32,659 nucleotides of DNA from Mogibacterium sp. (GCA_017432075.1 JAFRJV010000094.1:1-32659), one strand, 5' to 3'; counted from the stretch's first letter, positions 16,110 through 25,823 are shown. Translations and numbers: made by a program. The notes: a model not told the origin generated them from the sequence alone.

Positions 16110-18746
16110 GTGAAGCTCAAACATTTTATAGCTCTATTCATAGTTGTACTTTTGTTCTTCAGTTCTGGATGCGGTTCATCCAGCAATCTCGCCAAGATTT
16201 CAAGCGACACCAATACTAACAATCAGACCGACACCAACACCAACAACAACACTGACACGTCCACAACTCTCACGTCAGCAGACATTGAGATTACTCAGAC
16301 CATCACAGAAACAGCAGACAGTACTAACGCTGTCTTGGCCGATGGCGAAACAGTAAGCTACTCAAACGTGAGTATCACCAAAACAGGAGACGGCTCCGGC
16401 GGTGAAGATGCCGACTTCTACGGCACAAACGCTGCTGTACTCGCAACTAACGGCGCAACCCTCACGCTCACAGCTTCACTTGTCGTTACGGACGGCACTT
16501 ACGCCAACGGAGTATTCTCTTACGGTTCAGGCACTACCGTAAACGTAAAAGACTCCGTAATCATCACCAGCTCCAACAATTCTGGCGGCATTATGACCAC
16601 TGGCGGAGGCACTATGAATGCAGAAAACCTCACTATCGAGACTTCCGGAGGCTCTTCGGCAGCTATCAGGTCAGACAGAGGCGGCGGCACTGTCAATGTT
16701 TCAGGCGGCAGCTACACCACTTCAGGAACAGGCTCACCGGCTGTATATTCCACAGCGGATATTACTGTGTCAGATGCATATCTTGAGTCAAAAACTGCTC
16801 AGGGTGTCGTAATCGAGGGCAAAAATTCAGTAACCCTCAAAGATTCTCAGCTAGTAGCAAATCACAATAAGTTCAACGGCCAAGACTCCAGCTATCAGGG
16901 AATAATGATTTATCAGTCCGGCTCAGGAGACGCAAGCGAAGGCAAAGGAGAGTTCTCAATCACAGGAGGCAGTATCACCAATGCCAACGGTGCAGTATTT
17001 TTCGTAACGAACACCGCAGCAGATATTACTCTGAATGATACTGACATTGTGAACAACGACAGTGAAGGCATAATGCTCAGAGCAGAATCGGCAGCATGGG
17101 GGTCTAGCGGCTCAAACGGAGGCAAGGTGAATTTCTATGCAGTTGACCAGACACTCACAGGAGATTTTGTAGTTGATGAAAACTCAGCACTAAATCTGTA
17201 TGTATCTGGTGATTCAGTGTTCACCGGAACAATCAACGGCTCATCAGAAGTCTCAAGTGCAGCAGACAGCTCAAGCTCAACAGGTCAGGTATATGTTGAA
17301 CTGAATGACTCAACGTGGATTCTGACCGGAGAGTCAAATATCACATCACTCACTTGCGGAACTGGCAGCGTGAACCTGAACGGCTATGCTCTGTACGTCA
17401 ACGGTACTGCCTACACTTCCGGAACAGCAAGCACCGGCACAGCAATAGATATCTCTTCAGGTTCAGGAGACAGCAGCGGCGGAGATTCTGGAGATGACAG
17501 GCCTACGCCTCCAGACGGCAATACTTCAGGCGATAATAGACCCGGCGGCAACACTTCAGGCGATAATGCTCCCGGCGGCGAATCTGACACTGACTCCGGC
17601 AGCAATGATACTTCTATGAGTTTTGCTAATGCCTCGTACACCACAAGCACAGTCAATAACGTAACTTACAGGGCATATACTAATCTGGTCTATGTCTCAA
17701 AACCTGTCAACGAAACTTACCAGAGAATGAACGTGTATATCCCTGAAGATTATTTTTCAGGCGGAACTATCAACGGCTACACTGCGACGACTGCGCCGAT
17801 ATTCATGCCTAACGGTGTAGGAGGCTACTCAAAAGCCAGCGCAATGACACCATCAAGCTCAAACTCTGTTGGAATCGCTCTCAGTAAAGGCCTAGTAGTT
17901 GCATCACCGGCACTCAGAGGCAGAGATTCAGATTACGGGACTGCTCCGGCGTGCATAGTGGACTATAAGGCTGCTGTGAGATATTTGCGGACTGCGGGTA
18001 TTCCGGCAGGAGACACTGACAAAATCATTTCCAGCGGAACAAGTGCAGGCGGAGCTATATCTTCACTTTTGGGAGCAACAGGCAACTCAAGCGATTATGA
18101 CGAATGGCTTAATGAACTTGGCGCGGCGAGTGCGTCAGACGATATTTTTGCGTCAATGTGCTACTGCCCAATCACGAATCTAGACAACGCTGACGGCGCA
18201 TATGAATGGACATTCGGCACAGAGTCAGACGCTTCGGAAGAGCTTACTGCAAACTTCATCACGTACTTGAACGGCCTGGAGCTTGGCTACACTCTCAATT
18301 CTGACGGCACAGGCACATTTGCGGACTATCTGGAGTCTCTGGGAATATCTCTGTCAACATACGGAGCAACAAGGGACAAGAGTCAGATTCCGGCGTTCGA
18401 CAGGCTGGATTTGAGTTCAGCTGAAAATATCGAGTTCGGCAATGCGCATTTCACTGAGTACGGCTACAACCACAATACAGCAAGCACTAACGCTATGGCG
18501 GACTCTGCTGTGATTAAGGCCATGAACCCAATGAACTACATCGGCTCAGCGACTACGGCCAAGTACTGGAGAATCAGGCACGGAACAGAAGACAGAGATA
18601 CATCACTGGCAATCCCTGCGATACTTGCGCTGAAGCTGCAAAAAGAAGGCTTTGACGTAGATTTTGCTGCGGCATCTGGCGAAAAGCACGGAGGAGATTA
18701 CGACCTTGATGATCTTTTCACGTGGATTGATGAGATTTGCAAATAG
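16110..18746 (+). CDS. Lipoprotein with beta-helix-like region and C-terminal tannase domain
   Basis: 878 residues from a GTG with AGGAAAGGGG upstream. A lipoprotein signal peptide ends in LFFSSGCGSS (about 14-24, Cys at 21). Residues about 25-50 are an N/T-rich stalk. About 55-440 are Gly/Ser/Thr-rich strands (GGGTMNAENLTI, GGSYTTSGTGSP) typical of a right-handed beta-helix. A G/D/S/P linker with the repeated GNTSGDN follows (about 450-500). The C-terminal part is an alpha/beta hydrolase of the subtype B bacterial tannase kind: nucleophile S645 in SSGTSAGGA, then CYCPITNLDNADGAYEW, acid in RHGTEDRDTS (D828 or D830), and H860 in KHGGDYDLDDLF. It would hydrolyse galloyl esters of tannins at the cell surface. 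The exact substrate and what the helix binds are unknown. Confidence 0.85.
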   Translation: MKLKHFIALFIVVLLFFSSGCGSSSNLAKISSDTNTNNQTDTNTNNNTDTSTTLTSADIEITQTITETADSTNAVLADGETVSYSNVSITKTGDGSGGEDADFYGTNAAVLATNGATLTLTASLVVTDGTYANGVFSYGSGTTVNVKDSVIITSSNNSGGIMTTGGGTMNAENLTIETSGGSSAAIRSDRGGGTVNVSGGSYTTSGTGSPAVYSTADITVSDAYLESKTAQGVVIEGKNSVTLKDSQLVANHNKFNGQDSSYQGIMIYQSGSGDASEGKGEFSITGGSITNANGAVFFVTNTAADITLNDTDIVNNDSEGIMLRAESAAWGSSGSNGGKVNFYAVDQTLTGDFVVDENSALNLYVSGDSVFTGTINGSSEVSSAADSSSSTGQVYVELNDSTWILTGESNITSLTCGTGSVNLNGYALYVNGTAYTSGTASTGTAIDISSGSGDSSGGDSGDDRPTPPDGNTSGDNRPGGNTSGDNAPGGESDTDSGSNDTSMSFANASYTTSTVNNVTYRAYTNLVYVSKPVNETYQRMNVYIPEDYFSGGTINGYTATTAPIFMPNGVGGYSKASAMTPSSSNSVGIALSKGLVVASPALRGRDSDYGTAPACIVDYKAAVRYLRTAGIPAGDTDKIISSGTSAGGAISSLLGATGNSSDYDEWLNELGAASASDDIFASMCYCPITNLDNADGAYEWTFGTESDASEELTANFITYLNGLELGYTLNSDGTGTFADYLESLGISLSTYGATRDKSQIPAFDRLDLSSAENIEFGNAHFTEYGYNHNTASTNAMADSAVIKAMNPMNYIGSATTAKYWRIRHGTEDRDTSLAIPAILALKLQKEGFDVDFAAASGEKHGGDYDLDDLFTWIDEICK

Positions 18747-18766
18747 CAATTAGTTGCTGAGACTTT

Positions 18767-18809
18767 GCGGCTTATGTAAAAGCAGCTTTTACATAAGCCG
18801 CCTTTTGTT
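18767..18809 (+). terminator. Strong intrinsic terminator after the tannase gene
   Basis: A perfect 16-pair stem (GCGGCTTATGTAAAAG with its complement) around a CAG loop is followed by CTTTTGTTC. It stands between the tannase and phosphatase genes, only 13 bases before the phosphatase start codon. Confidence 0.88.
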
Positions 18810-18822
18810 CGGAGGCGTATGA

Positions 18823-19608
18823 GTGAAAAAGTTTCGCATTGTGATTCTTGGCCTGATAGTGTGCATGATTTGCAGTGTACACTGTGAAGGCTCTAGCTGG
18901 GGGAAAAATTTCTACAAGAGTCTTTCTCGCAGATTATGCTACAACAGAAAAGATTACCCTGCACTGACTGACGAAGAATTTGCAAATTTCCGGATGGTGC
19001 GTGTTTCCGGAATAGGCGAAGGAAAACTGTACCGGTCTTCAAGTCCAGTAAGCACTTGGGGCAACAGGAACAGTATTGCTGACGATGCAGCAAGAAGAGC
19101 AGGAGTGAAAACGTTTGTGAATCTTGCGGACACAGAGTCGTCCGTGAGAAAGCATGACGGTTTTGCGGGGAGCTATTACTCTGAGCAGAAAATTATAGCG
19201 TTGGGGCTTGGGATGAAGTATCAGAGCAGAATTTTCCGTGAAAGTCTAGCGCGCGGAGTTAAAGAGATGGCGAAAAGTGAAGGGCCATTTTTGATTCACT
19301 GTTCACTAGGCAAGGACAGAGCAGGATATGTGTGTGCATTGATAGAGTGCCTGATGGGAGCAAGTATGCAGGAAGTTATAGCGGACTATCTTGTGTCATT
19401 CTGGAACTATTTCGGAATAAAGCAGGGTACTCGAGAATATGATTATGTAGCAGAGAATGAGATAGTGAGATTTTTGGCGCAGGCATTTGGAGTGAAGAGT
19501 GAAGACATGACGAAAATCAATCTTGCAGACGCTGCAGAGAGATATTTTCGGGGAATAGGGGTATCAGAGAATGAGATTGCGGCATTACGGGAAAATCTGA
19601 GGTCTTGA
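18823..19608 (+). CDS. Secreted tyrosine-phosphatase-like protein
   Basis: 261 residues from a GTG (GGAGG seven bases upstream). An N-terminal hydrophobic signal (FRIVILGLIVCMICSVHC) indicates export; Cys21 is not in a canonical lipobox. The catalytic loop is HCSLGKDRAG (159-168, nucleophile C160, R166), the C-x5-R pattern of the Y_phosphatase3 group (HCxxGKDRxG). GEGKLYRSSSP (66-75) and TFVNLADTESS (97-107) match the N-terminal part of this group. No aspartate was assigned as general acid with certainty. Substrate could be phosphotyrosine, phosphoinositide or another phosphate ester. The strong terminator just upstream suggests its own expression control or read-through from the tannase unit. 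Confidence 0.82.
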   Translation: MKKFRIVILGLIVCMICSVHCEGSSWGKNFYKSLSRRLCYNRKDYPALTDEEFANFRMVRVSGIGEGKLYRSSSPVSTWGNRNSIADDAARRAGVKTFVNLADTESSVRKHDGFAGSYYSEQKIIALGLGMKYQSRIFRESLARGVKEMAKSEGPFLIHCSLGKDRAGYVCALIECLMGASMQEVIADYLVSFWNYFGIKQGTREYDYVAENEIVRFLAQAFGVKSEDMTKINLADAAERYFRGIGVSENEIAALRENLRS

Positions 19609-19636
19609 CAATACCCCACCCCAAGTCGTCTATAAT
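19605..19636 (+). promoter_or_regulatory. Possible promoter with consensus boxes but long spacer
   Basis: TTGACA (19605-19610) overlaps the stop codon of the phosphatase gene, and TATAAT (19631-19636) follows after 20 bases. The hexamers are perfect, but the spacer is longer than the usual 17, so activity is uncertain. It precedes the small membrane protein gene by about 35 bases. Confidence 0.45.
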
Positions 19637-19670
19637 ACCTAGCAATTTTACAGCTTGGAGGGGTTTGTTG

Positions 19671-19994
19671 ATGCCTGTATTTCTTATAGGTTTACTGCTA
19701 GGGATCATGTGTGTATTCAATGGAGAAATAGTTTTGGGTATTATTATAGGAGTGATTAGCTTCATTGCTTTCCCATTCATAGATGAATATATGATGATAA
19801 GCCGTAACAAACGGGAGAGAAGAGAGGCTGAGATGAAAGGGCCGGAAGCACTTCGACAGTATGAAGATGAGGTAGAAAAAAGACTTAAAATGCTAGATTT
19901 CCTTGAGACTAGATACGGTCCTGAAGTCAGAGCACGTGAACGCGACGAAAAATTAGCTGACGACATCGCCCGCAAAATCCGCAAAGGCTACTAG
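19671..19994 (+). CDS. Small membrane protein of unknown function
   Basis: 107 residues. The first 40 residues form one or two hydrophobic segments (FLIGLLLGIMCVFNGEIVLG and GVISFIAFPFIDEYMM). The rest is strongly charged and probably helical, in the cytosol (RNKRERREAEMKG, EDEVEKRLKMLDFLETRYG). No known domain is recognised. I chose the ATG at 19671, which has GGAGGGG seven bases upstream; a longer frame from 19605 starts within the phosphatase stop and has no ribosome site. Confidence 0.65.
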   Translation: MPVFLIGLLLGIMCVFNGEIVLGIIIGVISFIAFPFIDEYMMISRNKRERREAEMKGPEALRQYEDEVEKRLKMLDFLETRYGPEVRARERDEKLADDIARKIRKGY

Positions 19995-20003
19995 CACACG
20001 AAA

Positions 20004-20040
20004 ACTCCCCTCCTGAAGTCATCAAGAGGGGAATATTTTT
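20004..20040. terminator. Bidirectional terminator between the small membrane protein and rsfS
   Basis: TCCCCTC pairs with GAGGGGA, with AAAA on the left and ATATTTTT on the right. It lies between convergent genes and overlaps the rsfS stop by a few bases. Confidence 0.75.
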
Positions 20041-20350
20041 ACTCTTCCCAGAGGCGTTCAAGCCTGTAGAAATCTCTGCCCTTGTGGCTGAAAACATGCA
20101 CTACTAAATCTCCTGCGTCAAGCAGTCTCCAGTTTGAGCTTTCTCCGCCCTCAACTTTGCACTTTCTGCCCTCGCGCACAAGGACTTCTTCAGCTGCGTC
20201 CGTAAGAGTTTTCATGTGAACTTCAGAATTTCCTGTTACCAGCACAAAAGCGTCTGCAAGGCTTCCGCGTCCCTTGATGTCAAGCACAAGTATATCCTCG
20301 CCATTTTTGGCTTCCAGTGCTGCAGTGATAGTCTCGATAATGTTACTCAT
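20039..20350 (-). CDS. rsfS: Ribosomal silencing factor
   Basis: Binds uL14 on the large ribosomal subunit and blocks subunit joining under starvation. 103 residues, the usual size. Family blocks are AKNGEDILVLDIKGRGSLAD (14-33), FVLVTGNSEVHMKTLTDAAEE, and GDLVVHVFSHKGRDFYRLERLW near the C terminus. AAAGGAG lies 15 bases before the ATG, further than usual. nadD, a common neighbour in other bacteria, is not adjacent here. It is the first conserved gene beyond the helicase cassette. Confidence 0.93.
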   Translation of the reverse strand: MSNIIETITAALEAKNGEDILVLDIKGRGSLADAFVLVTGNSEVHMKTLTDAAEEVLVREGRKCKVEGGESSNWRLLDAGDLVVHVFSHKGRDFYRLERLWEE

Positions 20351-20624
20351 GAAAATAGCTTCATGCTCCTTTGCAAAATATTATGGTTTATCGCTCCGGA
20401 TATTATAGTAGAGATTGGAGATATTTTCTCAGTTTTTAGTGGTCGCTGGATGTCCGAAACGTGATGAAAAAATTTATCTAGTCAATGCTCTTGTTCCAAC
20501 ATCTGAACCGTAACATGTGCCTCAAATCAGAGTCAGCAAAATATGTGAAGTTCCCAACGATAAAATTCTTTATGTTTGTTCTGGCTTCATTCTATGCACT
20601 CCTGACAAAAATATTGTTGCTGTT
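20351..20624. other. Spacer between the helicase cassette and rsfS
   Basis: 274 AT-rich bases. A TATAAT (minus strand, 20402-20407) may serve rsfS. No clear intrinsic terminator was found after the helicase stop. No direct repeat, tRNA or integrase fragment that would mark an insertion boundary was seen. Confidence 0.4.
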
Positions 20625-23600
20625 TTACGCTTTTGCTTCTCTGGTAATCTTGCGCACAGCATAGGGCCTTGCAAACCTCATAAGCTCATCGCTCACAAAA
20701 ATCTTCCCTTTTTCTGAAAGTTCCGGCAGCATTGCAGGATATACCTCTATAGTTTTTCCGTTCACGGCAAGTCCTTCGTCAATGTACGAAATTTCGCAGT
20801 CATATTCCCTGAGAACATCCTCAAGAGCGGCTATATATCTTCTCTGAGTCTGAGTGTCTATCCGTTCCTCAACTGTACCATAACGCCCCCAGTTCAACAG
20901 CTGTATCGCGTAAAACCTGTCAAGCACACTGTGTACATGCTGATTCCTGTAGTGCTTCAGGCATTTATAGCAAGCTCCGTCACACTTGCACCCTGAGAGC
21001 ATCGCTTCAATCCGCTCAAACAGTACCGGAATACTCTCCTGCACACCAGCAGAATACCCCGCTCCGCTGGAAAGACTGTCGTAGATGTATATATCTGCGT
21101 AGGTTTTCCCTGTGGGCTGCCTTCTGATTCTGCACCCCGTAACAAGTTCTGTGAACTCTATATCAAGTTCCTCACACGCAGCAAGTCTCAGTGCTTCGGC
21201 CAAAGAATGCCCAGCCATCTCAAGCCACCGGATAGGCGCAGGAGCAGTGTTGATTTTGTCAGCGTCAAGAGCAAATTCCAGCACCAGCATATCAGTGATA
21301 AAGTCATAGCCCAAATTTACGTTCATAGGGCTGTGGTGTCTGCAAGGGGTATTCATGAATCTAGACTTGTATGGTCTGCCTATGCCCTTTAGGACTCCGG
21401 AGTCGTCAGATGGCATTGCTGCACCGCATTCGTCGCAAACCATAAAACCTTTGTCATCTTGGCCGGTGTTGAGCATGATAATCCTTTGGTTTGTTCTTGA
21501 GGCCATACGGATATTTTTGCAGCCCGGAATTTTTGTCATGCTGTCAGCTTCCGGCAGAGTTGAATACAAAGGGGTCTGCACTCTGGTGTATTCCTCTACG
21601 AGCTGTGCTTCGAGTATAGGCTCTGCATTTCTGGGAGCAAATCCCCATGGCCTGAGCATTGGTCTCATTGCTGACAATGCAGCATTTCCGCAGAAAGGAC
21701 ACACCTTCAGCCCTTCTTCAGCAAGGCCAAACCACCCGCATTTTTCGCATTTGATGACCTCTTTCAAGTAATTGGGATCATGCATGAATTTTTCAGCGGG
21801 CTTGAAATATCTTGAGGCTCTCTCAATTCCGGGATAATATATGCCTCCGATCTGGTACGTCAGCTTGTCGATCACTACAGATCTTCCGGGTGCGTATTCG
21901 CCTATAGCAACATCAAGCCCACGCTCTGCCTGATACATGATTCTTCCGTCTGGGTGCATAACGTACATGCTCACTACATTTTTGGGGAATGAGTATGTCG
22001 GAATAATTCCCTCTTCGTACAGAGCATCGAGCAGGCTTTTGGTTTTACCGTAGTACTCGCTGAAAAGTTCAGGATGTGCATTGAGTTTAGCTTTGAGTTC
22101 CCGGAGGCTGAAAATAAGATATTTCCTGAATGCAGGAACATCCAGCTCATCAAGCATAAGCAGAGAATTTTTTGCTGGAGGGTCATAGTTTTTCAGGTAC
22201 TCAGTGAAGGCGTACCAGTGCTGCGTCAAAAACTCTTCTGCGCTCATAGTGTCGAGGCTTGAGCGATTAGCCCTCAAAAATTCCTGAAGCACTATCATGT
22301 TCATATGCCTGTGCAAAAGTTTTTCGTTGTGGACATCAACCCACACCGCACCCGGTTCACCTCTGAGCATAGGCACGGGATTCCTGAAGTACAGCGAATC
22401 ATGCGGCCCGTCCTCACAGAAAGTGATTATCGTTGACAGGACTGCACCTCTTCTGCCTGCGCGGCCTGCTCTCTGCTGGTAGTTCTCCCTTGTCGGCGGA
22501 ATATTTCTCAAGCCTATTGCGACTAGTGAGCCTATATCAATACCAACTTCCATTGTGGTGGTGCTGCTCAAAATATCAACAGGGGTCTCGTTTTCGTCAA
22601 GCATGTCTTGAAATCGCAGCTCGTATTTCTCAGTTTTTGACCACAGATCATCGCGCTGGTCTTTTCTGGAAATCTGTGCTGTGTGTTCCTCAGTGTCCAG
22701 AACGTGAACTTTTGCGCCGTTCAAGGCATCTTCAGCGGGCTTCCGCCAAAAACGCAGAGCCTCGAAATCCTGTGCAGTCATATGGTGAATCTCCTCCGAA
22801 CCGCACACGGGGCAATGTTTCCGGAGCATATAGGGCGAAATCTCCGAACAGCATTCACACTTGAACCACGTATGCTTAGGGTCAATACACGGATATACTT
22901 TCTCAAGATTGATATAGCTTCGTTCGCTGCCGTGCTGTGAAGTCTCTGTGAACTCACCGGATATTTTCTCTGCGATTTTTGCGGCCTCCGGTGAATCTGC
23001 TTTCCAGCCCATAATATTCATGATGTTCTTGGAGAAACGCCAGCCGTCTATCAGTCCATAGCCTTCATAGCACGCTCTGACCTCCATTCTTGTGGTGTCC
23101 GGGATGATATGCCCAAGTGCCATACACGAATCGCATACAGACATCACCCACGCGCTGAACAGTTCACGAAAATCCTTCTCAGAAATTTTTACGCCGCAGT
23201 CTTCCAGTTCATCGAGAACATCGAGCAGAGCTTTTTCTGTAGGCTCAAGCCAACACAGTGCAGACTCGTACAAGGTGTTATAGCCTCCGCAGAACAACAT
23301 CATCAAGTACCCCTGCACCTTATGTGCTGCGCTGGACATGTTCAGTGATACGGGTTGCTTTCTCGTGTACCGCTTCTGAGCTTTTGTGCAGTCAGCGTAA
23401 AATTTTGCCCTCTCTGCGCCGTGAAGTATCTGGACGTTGTTCATTCCGGCAGCAAGGCAGAAATAGCCGTAAATGTCGTGCAGAGAATAATCACCAGACC
23501 GCTCCGATTTGTCCATCAGGCTGACGGCAAGCATAAATAGCTGACGTACCGCAGCAGCTTCCGAAATTTCCGACATATCCCGCGCAAGTTTTGCGGCTCT

Positions 23601-25823
23601 TTGCCTGCTGTCCGAGAACAACAGAGTTTTCCGGCCCTCATTCGGGAAAAGTTCGCTGTCTTGTGTCCTGTCATGCACTGGAGGCTGAAGACGGAACTGT
23701 GAATGTATCAGGTTGAAGAATGACTGATTGCCCCGTGTGTTGAACGAAGTTAGCTGCGTGCGGGATAACACGTGTCCGCAGTGAGGACATGAAGGGAACG
23801 TGATCACTTGAGGCTTGCCCTTGACCGAGTAATCGCAGTAGTACAATTTTCGTGTTCCCGGCTTGAGCGAGCGCACAGAGACGGTGAAGTCTATGAATCC
23901 GCTGCTGACATCCAGATAGCAGGGTTTGAGTTTTTTGCTTGAGGGTCTGAAATTTTCGGGAGGGATGTATAAATGTATTTCTTTCATGTTCGCATCCATG
24001 ACATAGCCCGGATAATGCCATAAATACGAGTGAGTCCCTGTGCCTATTTCGTTCTCAAGAATGTAGCCCCTGAAGAATAAAGCTCCGCAACGCCTGTCGT
24101 TATAGAGTTCGTACACAGCACTTCCGCACTCAGGACAATTCAGTTTTCCGTCAGACAGGAAGATTTCCCCAAGTGTCAGCCCTCCGTCATGGTGAGAATG
24201 CGGACAGTTTTCGTTTGTGCAAGCATAGACTCCTTTAATGCCCCTGAAGAGCATATGCATTCTTGCAGGAAAAAGCACAGACCCATCACGCCCCCTAGCA
24301 AGTGCTGCCACTGCCAGAAGCACCCCTAGACTTTGAAGAGCGTACTCTTCCGAAACAGCCGGGAAGATCAGTGCAGCAAGTTCATCCACAGACTTGGCCG
24401 AGCCTCTGCATTCCGTCATGAGCTTGTTGAACGGGGCATAGCGCACGAGATTCTTGTACATCCATTCGCGTGCGTCAGGGAGAGACGAAAACGGTGCAGG
24501 GCTTTGCGGTATTCCAGACCATAAAGCATTAAGCTCATTAAGCTGAGAAGCCGGAGACTCTAGTTTTTCCGCGCTGCATGACATGAATTTAGACGCAGGC
24601 ATATCGTATTCGTCAAGGCCTGCGATATTTTCGCGTTCACCTCTCAGCCAGAAGAATTTATGCTCCGAACCTGACGAGGTCAAATCATTTAGGAAGTGCA
24701 TAACGTTTTCACGGTCTTGTTGCGAAGAATCAGGCATACTAGCCGTAGTAACTATGAACTGCATATTTTCCCGCGTAAGGCCAAGCCTGTGCATGAATCT
24801 CCGGATAAGTAGTGCTGTCTCTCCTCCTGCTGAACCCCTATACATGTGAGCTTCGTCAATGATGAAGAGCATTTTTCTGCGGCTGAGACTGAATGCTTTT
24901 TGTGTTGCGTCCCAAATTCCGGCCTCTATCGGACGCATGAGCATGTATTCAAGCATTGAGTAGTTTGTGATCAGTATATCCGGACAATATTTCTGCATCT
25001 CAAAGCGCGTAACCAGTTCTGCATCGTCTTCGTCCGGCGAGTGTATTCCTTCGTGAAGACGCTCAAGAAAAGCTCTGATGTCTGACTTAGCCGGAAGTTT
25101 TCCCTCACTGGACAGCACAGAACAAAAACGCCTCTTTGCCTCAGATTCAGGAAGCATTTTCTCGGCTAAAGAGTCCTCTAGCTCGCGGTCTTGATGAAGC
25201 TCCGGAGTATTCCCTGAATATGGAGTTCTGCCTGTGTACATTCCGAATTGAGGTCTGCGCAGACTCTCTCCGCAAGTTTTTCTGAAGGTGTCCAAAAATT
25301 TACCGTCAATGTCCCCCATAATTTTCCGCATACGGCTCAACTGGTCGGACACAAGCGCATTCATCGGGTACATGATTATTGTTCTGACTCCTCTGTGCTG
25401 CCAGCTATCCGGAGAATTTCGGGCTTCGTCTGCAAGTTTTGCCAGCATAGGCCACATGAAGCACTCTGTTTTGCCTGAACCTGTGCCAGTAGAGACGGCA
25501 ATATCTTCGCCTTTCAGAGCAAGCTCCAGAGCCTCAACCTGATGAGTGAACGGAGAAGAATATACTCCTAATCCGGCTTCAGCAAGTTTCTGGAAAAAGC
25601 TCCTTAGCCATTCCGGAATATTTGCCGTGAAGAGACCGCCAGGAATCTGTTTGTAGGACGGTGAAGATTCTATATACGGTTTTCGGTACAACAGGCCTTC
25701 AGCGTCAATATTTTTCTCAGACGCATTCAGAAGTATTCTTGACTTCCCGAAATATTGAGACCTGATATAGTCTTCAAGTTCCTGTTTCAGCCGTGAATGA
25801 ACAAAATTTGCTCCGCCTGACAT
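20625..25823 (-). CDS. Very large DEAD/DEAH helicase with DUF1998/MZB-type C-terminal zinc cluster
   Basis: 1732 residues. Superfamily 2 helicase motifs in order: TGTGSGKT (112-119), MYPMNALVSDQL (Ia), ITNYSMLEYML, IIDEAH (321-326), FIVTTASM (III), SSTTTMEVGIDIG (V) and QQRAGRAGRRG (1116-1126, VI). Several CxxC pairs suggest zinc ribbons within and after the helicase core (CPHCG, CECC/CPVCG, CEKCGWFG/CPFCG, CDECG). Near the C terminus CKCDGACYKC (Cys 1612, 1614, 1618, 1621) followed by HSVLDRFYAIQLL is the DUF1998/MZB pattern of MrfA-like helicases. Compared with MrfA (about 750) it is much longer; DruE of Druantia is the closest known size class. Fourth gene of the cassette; AAGGAGGC before the ATG overlaps the end of the previous gene. 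Probably an ATP-driven DNA or RNA translocase; polarity and substrate unknown. Confidence 0.9.
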   Translation of the reverse strand: MSGGANFVHSRLKQELEDYIRSQYFGKSRILLNASEKNIDAEGLLYRKPYIESSPSYKQIPGGLFTANIPEWLRSFFQKLAEAGLGVYSSPFTHQVEALELALKGEDIAVSTGTGSGKTECFMWPMLAKLADEARNSPDSWQHRGVRTIIMYPMNALVSDQLSRMRKIMGDIDGKFLDTFRKTCGESLRRPQFGMYTGRTPYSGNTPELHQDRELEDSLAEKMLPESEAKRRFCSVLSSEGKLPAKSDIRAFLERLHEGIHSPDEDDAELVTRFEMQKYCPDILITNYSMLEYMLMRPIEAGIWDATQKAFSLSRRKMLFIIDEAHMYRGSAGGETALLIRRFMHRLGLTRENMQFIVTTASMPDSSQQDRENVMHFLNDLTSSGSEHKFFWLRGERENIAGLDEYDMPASKFMSCSAEKLESPASQLNELNALWSGIPQSPAPFSSLPDAREWMYKNLVRYAPFNKLMTECRGSAKSVDELAALIFPAVSEEYALQSLGVLLAVAALARGRDGSVLFPARMHMLFRGIKGVYACTNENCPHSHHDGGLTLGEIFLSDGKLNCPECGSAVYELYNDRRCGALFFRGYILENEIGTGTHSYLWHYPGYVMDANMKEIHLYIPPENFRPSSKKLKPCYLDVSSGFIDFTVSVRSLKPGTRKLYYCDYSVKGKPQVITFPSCPHCGHVLSRTQLTSFNTRGNQSFFNLIHSQFRLQPPVHDRTQDSELFPNEGRKTLLFSDSRQRAAKLARDMSEISEAAAVRQLFMLAVSLMDKSERSGDYSLHDIYGYFCLAAGMNNVQILHGAERAKFYADCTKAQKRYTRKQPVSLNMSSAAHKVQGYLMMLFCGGYNTLYESALCWLEPTEKALLDVLDELEDCGVKISEKDFRELFSAWVMSVCDSCMALGHIIPDTTRMEVRACYEGYGLIDGWRFSKNIMNIMGWKADSPEAAKIAEKISGEFTETSQHGSERSYINLEKVYPCIDPKHTWFKCECCSEISPYMLRKHCPVCGSEEIHHMTAQDFEALRFWRKPAEDALNGAKVHVLDTEEHTAQISRKDQRDDLWSKTEKYELRFQDMLDENETPVDILSSTTTMEVGIDIGSLVAIGLRNIPPTRENYQQRAGRAGRRGAVLSTIITFCEDGPHDSLYFRNPVPMLRGEPGAVWVDVHNEKLLHRHMNMIVLQEFLRANRSSLDTMSAEEFLTQHWYAFTEYLKNYDPPAKNSLLMLDELDVPAFRKYLIFSLRELKAKLNAHPELFSEYYGKTKSLLDALYEEGIIPTYSFPKNVVSMYVMHPDGRIMYQAERGLDVAIGEYAPGRSVVIDKLTYQIGGIYYPGIERASRYFKPAEKFMHDPNYLKEVIKCEKCGWFGLAEEGLKVCPFCGNAALSAMRPMLRPWGFAPRNAEPILEAQLVEEYTRVQTPLYSTLPEADSMTKIPGCKNIRMASRTNQRIIMLNTGQDDKGFMVCDECGAAMPSDDSGVLKGIGRPYKSRFMNTPCRHHSPMNVNLGYDFITDMLVLEFALDADKINTAPAPIRWLEMAGHSLAEALRLAACEELDIEFTELVTGCRIRRQPTGKTYADIYIYDSLSSGAGYSAGVQESIPVLFERIEAMLSGCKCDGACYKCLKHYRNQHVHSVLDRFYAIQLLNWGRYGTVEERIDTQTQRRYIAALEDVLREYDCEISYIDEGLAVNGKTIEVYPAMLPELSEKGKIFVSDELMRFARPYAVRKITREAKA

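Noticed and set aside
20517..20717. 66-codon plus-strand frame over the helicase 3' end
   Set aside because: Overlaps the helicase gene in antisense and has no ribosome site.
22433..22864. 143-codon plus-strand frame inside the helicase gene
   Set aside because: Antisense shadow of the helicase motif VI region; Arg/Ser-rich composition without a domain.
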